A stretch of DNA of 10,610 bases, taken from the NCBI GenBank assembly GCA_003023165.1, contig PXSD01000191.1, positions 1-10,610 on the forward strand. Direction: 5' to 3'. Source of the DNA: Halobacteriales archaeon QS_9_67_15. GTDB taxonomy: Archaea; Halobacteriota; Halobacteria; Halobacteriales; Haloarculaceae. A program made the position numbers and the translations under genes. Shown here in pieces: positions 1-4,748 of this stretch (position 1 is its first letter; every line of letters begins with the position of its first letter). Under the pieces are notes generated by a model. It saw only the letters and a program-made list of their open reading frames with translations, was not told the origin of the DNA and did no database searches.

Positions 1-31
1 AGTTAGGTCGGTGGCGGGCGGAAGCCGGGAC

Positions 32-1129
32 ATGACGCTCAGACAGCCGTCGCTCGCGGCGGTTCACGAGGAGCGCGGCGCGACGCTGACCGAATTCGGC
101 GGGTGGGAGATGCCCGTCGAGTTCGACTCCATCACCGCCGAGCACGAGGCGGTCCGGGAGTCCGTCGGCCGCTTCGATGTCTCGCACATGGGACAGATCG
201 CGGTAATGGGACCGGACGCTGGGCGGCTCACTAGCCGGCTCGTCACCAGCGACGTGTCGGACCTGGACCCGGGCGAATCGAACTACGCCGCCATCACCGA
301 CGACCGCGGCGTGATGCTCGACGACACCGTCGTCTACCGCCTGCCGACGGAGTGGTCCCCCGAGGCCAACTACCTCGTCGTCCCCAACGCCGGCCATGAC
401 GCCCGGATGGCCGACCGCTGGGTGGACCACCGCGACGCCTGGGACCTCGACGCGACTGTCGAGAACCGGACCGAGTCGCTGGCGATGTTCGCTGTTCAGG
501 GACCGGACGCAGCGGACTTGCTCGCCGACGAGACGGACGCCGACCTCGGGGAGCTGGCTCACTTCGAGTCGTTCGTCGCCGACGTCGCCGGCGTCGAGAC
601 GCTCGTCTCCCGGACCGGTTACACCGGCGAACCCGGGTTCGAGCTCGTGGTCTCCCGGGACGACGCCGGGACGGTCTGGACCGCGCTGGACTGTCAGCCG
701 TGCGGCCTCGGCGCGCGCGACACGCTCCGCCTGGAGATGGGATTTCTCCTCTCCGGACAGGACTTCGACCCCGAGGAGGACCCCCGAAACCCCTGCGAGG
801 CGGGCATCTGCTTCGCCGTCGACCTCGACACGGAGTTCGTCGGCCGCGACGCGCTCGAAGGCGCCGACGTCGAGGGCGTCGACGAGCAGCTCCGCGGGGT
901 CGAGCTGGTCGACCGCGGCGTTCCGCGCGCGGGATACGACGTGACGACGGTCGACGGCGACCGCCTCGGCGCGGTGACCAGCGGGACGATGAGCCCGACG
1001 CTCGGGACCGGGATCGGCCTCGCGTACCTCCCGACCGACCGCGTCGAACCGGGCGACCCGGTTCGCGTCGCGGTCAGGGACGAACCGAAGAAAGCACGTA
1101 TCACCGCGACGCCATTCCTCGATAGATGA
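32..1129 (+). CDS. gcvT: Glycine cleavage system T protein (aminomethyltransferase)
   Basis: Cytoplasmic aminomethyltransferase that moves the one-carbon unit from aminomethyl-lipoyl H protein to tetrahydrofolate and releases ammonia. The product is 365 aa, the usual GcvT size. Family landmarks are in order: an N-terminal FGGWEMPVEF (22-31), FDVSHMG (48-54), the VMLDDTVVYR stretch (94-103) holding the catalytic Asp pair D97/D98, RTGYTGEPGFEL (194-205), GLGARDTLRLEMG (225-237) and the C-terminal SGTMSPTLG (317-325). I chose the ATG at 32 because GcvT proteins begin just before this conserved region; an in-frame GTG at 11 would add seven residues with no family support. The stop overlaps the gcvH start by four bases (ATGA), so the two are probably translationally coupled. 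Only 31 bases lie upstream, so the promoter is not judged. Identification is secure; the exact start is a little less so. Confidence 0.96.
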   Translation: MTLRQPSLAAVHEERGATLTEFGGWEMPVEFDSITAEHEAVRESVGRFDVSHMGQIAVMGPDAGRLTSRLVTSDVSDLDPGESNYAAITDDRGVMLDDTVVYRLPTEWSPEANYLVVPNAGHDARMADRWVDHRDAWDLDATVENRTESLAMFAVQGPDAADLLADETDADLGELAHFESFVADVAGVETLVSRTGYTGEPGFELVVSRDDAGTVWTALDCQPCGLGARDTLRLEMGFLLSGQDFDPEEDPRNPCEAGICFAVDLDTEFVGRDALEGADVEGVDEQLRGVELVDRGVPRAGYDVTTVDGDRLGAVTSGTMSPTLGTGIGLAYLPTDRVEPGDPVRVAVRDEPKKARITATPFLDR

Positions 1130-1509
1130 GCTTCGACGTTCCAACGGACCTGCGCTACCTCGACTCCCACGAGTGGGCGCGGGTCGACGACGGCACCGCA
1201 CGCATCGGCATCTCGGACTTCGCACAGGACGAACTCGGCGACGTGGTCTTCGTCGACCTCCCCGGCGAGGGCGAGGACGTGACCGCGGGCGAGGACTTCG
1301 GCGTCGTCGAATCGATCAAGGCCGTCTCCGACATCTACGCTCCCGTCTCGGGGACCGTCACCGCCGTCAACGACGACCTCGTCGACGCCCCCGAACTGAT
1401 CAACGAGGCCCCGTACGGCGACGGCTGGCTGGTCGAAGTCGACCTCGCCGACGACCCCGGACTCGACGACCTCCTCTCGGCCGAAGCGTACGAAGCGCAG
1501 ATCGCCTGA
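1126..1509 (+). CDS. gcvH: Glycine cleavage system H protein (lipoyl carrier)
   Basis: Small lipoylated carrier that shuttles the aminomethyl group between the P, T and L proteins of glycine cleavage. It is 127 aa, the normal size. The opening DLRYLDSHEWARV (8-20) is the H-protein signature, and the lipoyl site lies in VVESIKAVSDIYAPVSG with the modified lysine at K65. The C-terminal helix with DGWLVEVDL is typical. The start overlaps the gcvT stop as ATGA. In many haloarchaea the P subunits follow H in the same operon; here the operon ends after gcvH and a convergent foreign-looking gene comes next, so gcvP must be elsewhere or lost. Confidence 0.97.
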   Translation: MSFDVPTDLRYLDSHEWARVDDGTARIGISDFAQDELGDVVFVDLPGEGEDVTAGEDFGVVESIKAVSDIYAPVSGTVTAVNDDLVDAPELINEAPYGDGWLVEVDLADDPGLDDLLSAEAYEAQIA

Positions 1510-1540
1510 GCGCGATTTCTCAGTTCTCCCGACAGTCTCG

Positions 1541-1550
1541 CCCTTTTATG
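1541..1550 (+). promoter_or_regulatory. Orphan TATA-like box after gcvH
   Basis: The 59 bases between the convergent gcvH and vapC genes contain CCCTTTTATG, which has the form of a haloarchaeal core promoter on the plus strand. No plus-strand gene follows; the minus-strand vapC 3' end starts 19 bases later. It could be a chance match, a T-rich gcvH terminator, or the promoter of a gene displaced by the inserted element. Evidence is only the short motif and its position. Confidence 0.25.
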
Positions 1551-1568
1551 CTCGCGGAGCCTGGTCTG

Positions 1569-1970
1569 CTACTCGGTGTATAAAACGTCTACATCTGCGA
1601 GGTCGTGGAGAGGTCCCTTGTCGAAGTCGCGCTTGTTGTGTGTCACGAATTTACCACCGTCTTCGTAGGCAGTTGCCAAGTTCAGAAGGTCGACAGTATC
1701 GAGGGAGACCCCCTGTAACTGGAGCCGTTCATCGAGATAGGCAGCTTCTAGCGCAACGTCGTCAGAGAAGGCGATAATCCGGTCGAACTCGGATTGAAGT
1801 TTGTTCTGTGCCCGGACCATTTCGGTTCTGGAGTCGTAGGATTCGTACGATTCCCAGGCGACGAGCGCGGGAATCGTCCATTCCTCGCCGCTATACCCCT
1901 CAATGTGACCGATAATTTGTTCATTCCCCTCAATCAACTTAGTAATAATGTCTCTGTCGAAGGTTATCAT
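1569..1970 (-). CDS. vapC: VapC-family PIN-domain toxin (predicted ribonuclease)
   Basis: Predicted Mg-dependent endoribonuclease toxin of a type II toxin-antitoxin pair. The 133-aa product has PIN-domain length and the spaced acidic residues of the active site: D7 in the opening MITFDRDII, E40 in PALVAWES, D94 (or D91) in SLDTVDLLNLATA, and D115 in VTHNKRDFD, the usual PIN ending in which a strand leads to an Asp. Its ATG overlaps the antitoxin stop as ATGA (1967-1970), so translation is probably coupled to the antitoxin. The reading frame is intact with all four acids, unlike the integrase upstream. GC is lower than in the flanking housekeeping genes, which suggests transfer. The RNA target cannot be told from sequence. 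Confidence 0.85.
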   Translation of the reverse strand: MITFDRDIITKLIEGNEQIIGHIEGYSGEEWTIPALVAWESYESYDSRTEMVRAQNKLQSEFDRIIAFSDDVALEAAYLDERLQLQGVSLDTVDLLNLATAYEDGGKFVTHNKRDFDKGPLHDLADVDVLYTE

Positions 1971-2191
1971 CGGTCGATGCGTTTTTCCAGAGACTCATTC
2001 AGATCTTCGTGAGCCTCGTCCATTCGTTCTTTCATGTTTCCGTTGTCTAGCTCGCTAAGAGAGTCCGCGATCGATTCCACGTCCTTCTCGGACCGACTCA
2101 GGCGGTTGAGTAGGTCGTTGAAACTCTCATCGTTCCGCTTCAGATCGCGCAGCCGTTCCTTTACTTCGTCGGTTACGCGGATGGTACTCAT
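1967..2191 (-). CDS. vapB: VapB-type antitoxin (predicted ribbon-helix-helix)
   Basis: Small 74-aa acidic/basic protein directly before and overlapping the PIN toxin, in the antitoxin position. The N-terminus STIRVTDEVKERLRDLKR has the form of a ribbon-helix-helix DNA-binding strand (TIRV) followed by helix 1. ESFNDLLNRL is helix 2, a pattern common in haloarchaeal VapB-like antitoxins. The C-terminal half (about residues 36-74) is charged and helical and would be the toxin-binding tail. The ATG at 2191 is preceded by a TATA-like box about 25-31 bases upstream, so the transcript is probably leaderless. Three near-identical 9-base repeats lie between that box and the start, a plausible autoregulatory operator. 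The family name rests on size, context and motif. Confidence 0.8.
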   Translation of the reverse strand: MSTIRVTDEVKERLRDLKRNDESFNDLLNRLSRSEKDVESIADSLSELDNGNMKERMDEAHEDLNESLEKRIDR

Positions 2192-2192
2192 A

Positions 2193-2219
2193 TGTATACA
2201 TTGTGTACGTTGTCGTAAT
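2193..2219. promoter_or_regulatory. Candidate VapB operator: three 9-bp repeats
   Basis: On the plus strand the bases read TGTATACAT, TGTGTACGT and TGTCGTAAT, three directly abutting 9-base units that start two bases outside the vapB start codon. The unit nearest vapB is part of the 10-base palindrome ATGTATACAT (2192-2201). Ribbon-helix-helix antitoxins bind short repeated half-sites over their own promoter, so this is the natural operator. Binding is inferred from position and repetition only; the third unit is weaker. Confidence 0.5.
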
Positions 2220-2227
2220 ATCTTTTT
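2216..2227 (-). promoter_or_regulatory. TATA-like box of vapBC
   Basis: The minus strand reads AAAAAGATATTA here, with the AT-rich core GATATTA 25-31 bases upstream of the vapB ATG at 2191. That is the distance expected for a leaderless archaeal transcript. It overlaps the last operator-like repeat, so repressor binding could block TBP/TFB access. It also lies just after the integrase stop at 2233, so vapBC has its own promoter independent of the broken genes upstream. Confidence 0.5.
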
Positions 2228-2232
2228 CGCCG

Positions 2233-2743
2233 CTACAGCCAGTCGACTTTTGCCCGCTGTTTCCGTTGTACTTCCGATGAAAACTTCCCGCGGTAGTGGT
2301 CCAAGAAGGTCTCAAGATCGGACCACCCACCCCAGTCACAGACGAGCATCGCGTCAACCTCAGCCCCTTTCAGCGAGGTCGTCACCGACTCGGTCGATCC
2401 ACCGCCGGAGCGTGCGAGTCGATTTGTCGACCACAGGTATGTCGCTGTCCTCGTCGCGGTAGTCGTCGACGGTTCGAACGGTCGTAGCGACGTTAGACGG
2501 CACAGGCGTCTCTCTCGGCTTGCTCTTGCCCTCCCACACGCGGAGCATCCAGCCGGCCTCGGTATCGGCCAGATGCTCGGGCGCGACGCTCGCGATCTCG
2601 TTGCTCCGGAGGCCGCAGCGCGCGCCGAGGGCGAAGGTGGTCCGCTGTTTAGTGGATTCGGTGGCTTCGAGCAGCTAATTGACTTCTGACTGTGATAGCC
2701 AGATTCTCAGGTCGTCGCGGTCGTCATGTTTTTCGAAGTTCAT
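2233..2743 (-). pseudogene. Tyrosine integrase, inactivated by an amber codon and a deletion
   Basis: Reads as a short haloarchaeal tyrosine recombinase (catalytic domain only, about 200 aa when intact). From an ATG at 2743 the frame gives MNFEKHDDRDDLRIWLSQ and then a TAG at 2675-2677 (codon 23), where the family usually has a sense codon (EVNxLL). It then continues in frame through FALGARCGLRSNEIA, which holds the first catalytic Arg, and on to IDRVGDDLAE. There the frame breaks: the sequence jumps to SLKGAEVDAMLVCDWGGW in another frame, then FLDHYRGKFS with the nucleophile Tyr and the end KVDWL plus TAG. The block carrying the HxLR catalytic box (HDLRRTW in relatives) is missing at about 2363-2372. 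The protein cannot be active. It follows the 66-aa ORF by 32 bases on the same strand. Confidence 0.9.
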
Positions 2744-2775
2744 TGTCCGCTATGTGCGCTTTGGGGACAGAAATC

Positions 2776-2976
2776 CTAGAATCTTGTGGTAGATCGTGGT
2801 TCATCGAGGGCTGTTCGGAGGTTCAGTGTCTCATTCCGGAGGGCCCAAGTCACTCTGTGCGGGTGCTCTGAGCCGCTGAGGTAGACCATGCGCTCGGCGT
2901 CGTTGATGGGGCCGCCGAGTCGGTCGGGGAGGTCGTCGCTCGGCTGCCAGTCCGAGTCGGGACTCTCGATGCTCAT
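2776..2976 (-). CDS. Small hypothetical protein linked to integrase (66 aa)
   Basis: Unrecognised 66-aa acidic protein. I chose the ATG at 2976, beginning MSIESPDSDWQPSDDLPDRL, because it overlaps the stop of the preceding zinc-ribbon frame as ATGA, the mark of translational coupling. An in-frame upstream ATG (3036) would add only an Arg-rich shadow of that ORF. The N-terminal third is acidic and probably flexible. The middle, GGPINDAERMVYLSGSEHPHRVTWAL, could form a short compact domain, and the end is ALDEPRSTTRF. No signal peptide, membrane helix or metal motif is seen. Its place between a zinc-ribbon ORF and an integrase suggests an accessory of the element, perhaps regulatory, but that is inference. 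Confidence 0.6.
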   Translation of the reverse strand: MSIESPDSDWQPSDDLPDRLGGPINDAERMVYLSGSEHPHRVTWALRNETLNLRTALDEPRSTTRF

Positions 2977-3110
2977 GGCCGACACACCCCCTCGTCGAGC
3001 GCGGGACAACATTCCAGTTCGCGGTCGATGCGACACCCGCAGAACCGGCAGATTCGACCCTAGTAGTCGGGTGGGTTAGTGGGGTCGAGCGTGCCGGTCA
3101 CGCTGACCAC
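2973..3110 (-). pseudogene. Small zinc-ribbon ORF with internal stop
   Basis: A frame from a GTG at 3110 (or 3101) reads MVSVTGTLDPTNPPDY, meets a TAG at 3060-3062, then continues GRICRFCGCRIDRELECCPA and LDEGVCRP to a TGA at 2973-2975. The Cys pattern (CxxCxC near the start, CC and a last C further on) is that of a tiny zinc ribbon. No normal start codon lies between the TAG and the first cysteines, so the zinc-ribbon half looks untranslatable unless the stop is suppressed. The terminal ATGA overlap with the next ORF supports past translation of this frame. A promoter-like box lies about 36-45 bases upstream of the GTG. Too short for a firm family call. Confidence 0.55.
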
Positions 3111-3145
3111 CTCGATTGTCGAAAACCGGCAGAGACGGCCGCTTT

Positions 3146-3155
3146 CCTTTATTGT
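3146..3155 (-). promoter_or_regulatory. TATA-like box of the zinc-ribbon/66-aa/int cassette
   Basis: The minus strand reads ACAATAAAGG, an archaeal TATA-like element 36-45 bases upstream of the first GTG of the zinc-ribbon frame. It lies immediately next to the att-like copy at 3159-3175, so the cassette's promoter sits just inside the element's tRNA-proximal end. Support is the motif and spacing only. Confidence 0.4.
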
Positions 3156-3158
3156 AGT

Positions 3159-3175
3159 GTGGGCCCGCTCGGATT
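3159..3175. repeat. att-like direct repeat, copy away from the tRNA
   Basis: Seventeen bases, GTGGGCCCGCTCGGATT, identical to 3295-3311, which is the 3' end of the tRNA gene plus one flanking base. Identity stops after this: GTGAAC here, TGAACC in the tRNA. A partial copy of a tRNA 3' end is the usual trace of tyrosine-recombinase integration. It lies between the tRNA and the integrase rather than beyond the element, so it may be a leftover of an earlier or nested event. Confidence 0.7.
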
Positions 3176-3258
3176 GTGAACTACGCCGAGGCGGTCCTGC
3201 TCGCGCCTGCGACGCTGTGCGGGCTGCGACTCGTCTCGTTCAAATCCTCGCTTTTCCT

Positions 3259-3294
3259 GTTGCTGTCGCTCGCGGGATAGCTCGCGACAGCAAC
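3259..3294. repeat. Inverted repeat (11-bp stem, 14-nt loop) abutting the tRNA 3' end
   Basis: GTTGCTGTCGC (3259-3269) pairs perfectly with GCGACAGCAAC (3284-3294), with a 14-base loop between. The structure ends two bases from the tRNA discriminator base. In the direction of tRNA transcription it lies immediately downstream, so it could assist 3' processing or termination, or be a short dispersed haloarchaeal repeat caught between the two att-like copies. The rest of 3176-3258 holds no ORF or motif I can support. Confidence 0.55.
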
Positions 3295-3311
3295 GTGGGC
3301 CCGCTCGGATT
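3295..3311. repeat. att-like direct repeat inside the tRNA 3' end
   Basis: The partner of 3159-3175. It covers the 3' acceptor strand and the start of the T arm of the tRNA gene, so any crossover here leaves the tRNA intact. It is the likely chromosomal attachment core for a tRNA-targeting integrase. Confidence 0.7.
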
Positions 3312-3370
3312 TGAACCAAGGACGAAGCGGTTATGAGCCGCTCTCTCTAACCGGACTGAGATACGGGCCC
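3296..3370 (-). tRNA. tRNA with CAU anticodon, probably tRNA-Ile2
   Basis: A full cloverleaf folds on the minus strand in 75 bases, including discriminator A. The acceptor stem GGGCCCG/CGGGCCC is a perfect 7 bp. The D stem is TCTC/GAGA, the anticodon stem AGCGG/CCGCT with loop CTCATAA (anticodon CAU), and the T arm CTTGG-TTCAAAT-CCGAG. There is no intron and no encoded CCA. An initiator is excluded because the stem lacks the three G:C pairs next to the anticodon. It carries the isoleucine features known from bacteria (A73, C4-G69, U12-A23, C29-G41), and the elongator tRNA-Met of Haloferax volcanii is known to contain an intron. So Ile2, with agmatidine-modified C34 reading AUA, is more likely than Met. 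Simple anticodon-based naming would give tRNA-Met(CAT). Confidence 0.93.
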
Positions 3371-3397
3371 GCTACATCCCCCGATTCTCGTCGCCGG

Positions 3398-3407
3398 CCC
3401 TTTAGCC
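3398..3407 (-). promoter_or_regulatory. TATA-like box of the tRNA gene
   Basis: The minus strand reads GGCTAAAGGG about 28-37 bases before the first base of the mature tRNA at 3370. It is the only AT-containing core in an otherwise GC-rich stretch and sits at a suitable distance. Weak evidence on its own. Confidence 0.35.
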
Positions 3408-3458
3408 TACCGGGTTCGCCCGCTCCACGGCCCGGGAACGCCTTTTACGGCGACGGCC

Positions 3459-3712
3459 GGGCCACTCGCGAGTCGACTGTCGACGCCACTTGAGACGCGC
3501 TCGCCCGCGCCGACGAACTCGGCTGTGAGTCAGTCGTCGTCCCGGTTCTCGGCACCGGTGCGGCCGGGTTCGAGTTCGAGGAGGGCGCCCGCATCGTCTG
3601 CGAGACGACCGACAGGTACGACGCCGAGGGGCTGTCGGACGTGCGCATCGTCGCCTGCTCCGACGACGAGTTCGCCGAGCTGGAGCGGGTCGCCGGAGCG
3701 ATCCGGCAGTAG
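3459..3712 (+). pseudogene. C-terminal remnant of a macro-domain protein
   Basis: About 84 codons match the last third of a macro domain (ADP-ribose or ADP-ribose-1''-phosphate binding). A helix DALARADELG leads to a strand and loop SVVVPVLGTGAAGF, equivalent to the SIAFPxIxTGxYGxP loop of macro domains, followed by EEGARIVCETTDRY and a final strand and helix DVRIVACSDDEFAELERV, ending at TAG 3710-3712. A TGA at 3491-3493 interrupts the frame just before the helix. The N-terminal two thirds, with the NAAN-type ADP-ribose site, is absent: the sequence runs into a GC-rich stretch and then the tRNA. It is convergent with the ATP-grasp gene, 24 bases away. No good in-frame start follows the TGA, so I call it a relic. 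Confidence 0.75.
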
Positions 3713-3736
3713 CGTTCGAGCCGACGCTCGAGCCGG

Positions 3737-4600
3737 TCACTCCCCGGCAGTGCGTCGGATCAGGTCGGCGAGGTCGTCCCAGAAGCCGTCGACGTACTTC
3801 GCGGCGTCGTCGATGGTGGGGCGGGCGTTGGTCTCGTTGACGACGGCGCGGTCCGCGGTCACGAGGAGGTCCACGCCGAGGAACGGGACCGCGAGCACCT
3901 CGGCGGTCCGTTCGGCCAGTCGCCGCAGTTCGGGGTCGAGGTCGACGCGGCTGGCCTCGGCACCGCGGTGGACGTTGTGCTTCCACTGGCCCGCCGCCAG
4001 GGCGTCCTTGGGGAGTCTGCGCTCGACGGCACCGACGTACTCGCCGTCGAGGACCATCACGCGGTAGTCCGTCGCGTCGGGGAGGTACTCCTGGATCAGG
4101 AACGACTTGTCGCCGGTCGCCTGGAAGTCGTGGACGAGGTCGAGGTAGTCGATGACGCCGAGCAGCGAGTCGAGGTCGTGGGCCTTCGCGACGCCGATGC
4201 CGCGCGTGGTGGAGTTGGGCTTGACGACGACCGGCGGGTCAAGCCGCTCGAAGGCGGCGACGACGTCGGACTGGCCGGCCGGGTTCGAGACCATCACCGT
4301 CTCGGGCACAGGTACGTTTGCGGCGGCGAGGCGAGTGATCACGCCGGCTTTGTTGCGCGACCGGAGGACGGCCTCGCGGTCGTTGACCCACGGGACGGCG
4401 AGCGCGGCGTCGGCGACGCCACCTTCCATGAGTCGCGGCGGGTAGACGAAACCCACGTCGAACTCGCCCCACGGCGGGTCGGCGAGACGCGTCGTTCGCT
4501 CGCGGGAGCGCACGTGGTCGACGTCGATACGACGTGCGCCGAGCGGGTCGCGCATGCGCTCGTAGGTTTCGGCGTTGGTCGCGACCGCCAGCCGGAGCAT
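3737..4600 (-). CDS. RimK-like ATP-grasp ligase
   Basis: Predicted ATP-dependent carboxylate-amine ligase of the RimK/glutathione-synthase-like ATP-grasp superfamily, 287 aa and probably cytoplasmic. Motifs in order: a pre-ATP-grasp domain (1-85), a nucleotide-binding strand PVVVKPNSTTRGIGV with K127 and its Gly-rich loop, the hinge LIQEYLP (168-174), DYRVMVLDGEYVGAVERR (178-195), KHNVHRGA (208-214) and the metal-binding acids D244 (LGVDLL) and E256/N258 (NETNARP). The substrate is unknown: relatives glutamylate ribosomal protein S6, coenzyme F420, tetrahydromethanopterin or amino-group carrier proteins. It lies downstream of the L10e gene on the same strand with a 148-base gap, so it probably has its own transcript. 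Proximity to a ribosomal gene is not proof of a ribosomal substrate. Confidence 0.85.
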   Translation of the reverse strand: MLRLAVATNAETYERMRDPLGARRIDVDHVRSRERTTRLADPPWGEFDVGFVYPPRLMEGGVADAALAVPWVNDREAVLRSRNKAGVITRLAAANVPVPETVMVSNPAGQSDVVAAFERLDPPVVVKPNSTTRGIGVAKAHDLDSLLGVIDYLDLVHDFQATGDKSFLIQEYLPDATDYRVMVLDGEYVGAVERRLPKDALAAGQWKHNVHRGAEASRVDLDPELRRLAERTAEVLAVPFLGVDLLVTADRAVVNETNARPTIDDAAKYVDGFWDDLADLIRRTAGE

Positions 4601-4620
4601 GCCCGCCAGTTGTGATCAGT

Positions 4621-4632
4621 CCTACTTAGCCC
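4621..4632 (-). promoter_or_regulatory. TATA-like box of the ATP-grasp gene
   Basis: The minus strand reads GGGGCTAAGTAG, 21-32 bases before the ATG at 4600, giving an almost leaderless transcript. This supports independent expression from the upstream L10e gene. Motif quality is modest. Confidence 0.35.
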
Positions 4633-4720
4633 CTCCGCTGACGGGGCGCATCGAGCGGTCGGTGTGTTCGACCACCGACTCGCCCGGCCCGCGGAGTCTC
4701 GCCACTGGAACGGGAGAAAA

Positions 4721-4742
4721 GCGGGAGGAATGCGGGAGGAAT
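4721..4742. repeat. Short tandem repeat behind the L10e gene
   Basis: GCGGGAGGAAT occurs twice in exact tandem, preceded by the related CGGGAGAAAA at 4711-4720. On the minus strand this is a pyrimidine-rich tract ending in CTTTTCTCC, immediately after the L10e stop codon. It could serve as a T/C-rich archaeal transcription terminator, but no clear hairpin is present. Confidence 0.4.
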
Positions 4743-4748
4743 GCGGCG

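Larger units (their letters stand above)
1569..3311 (-). mobile_element. Decaying tRNA-linked integrated element (int remnant, vapBC, small ORFs)
   Basis: Five co-directional minus-strand ORFs lie between gcvH and a tRNA gene: a broken zinc-ribbon ORF, a 66-aa ORF, a broken tyrosine integrase, and an antitoxin-toxin pair. The last 17 bases of the tRNA-proximal site (3295-3311) recur at 3159-3175, as left by integrases that target tRNA 3' ends. The vapBC part is visibly poorer in GC (about 52% in the row 1621-1680, against about 63% in the gcvH row 1201-1260). The outer boundary near gcvH is inferred: I see no third copy of the att-like sequence there. The true ends are therefore uncertain. 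Confidence 0.65.

Noticed and set aside
3402..3986. Minus-strand open frame of 194 codons across the macro relic and the end of the ATP-grasp gene
   Set aside because: The translation is dominated by Arg and Pro, unlike the acidic proteins of this genome; it is a frame shadow.
4605..4655. Possible hairpin GCCCC/GGGGC upstream of the ATP-grasp gene
   Set aside because: The stem is only five base pairs in a GC-rich stretch and is not followed by a T tract.
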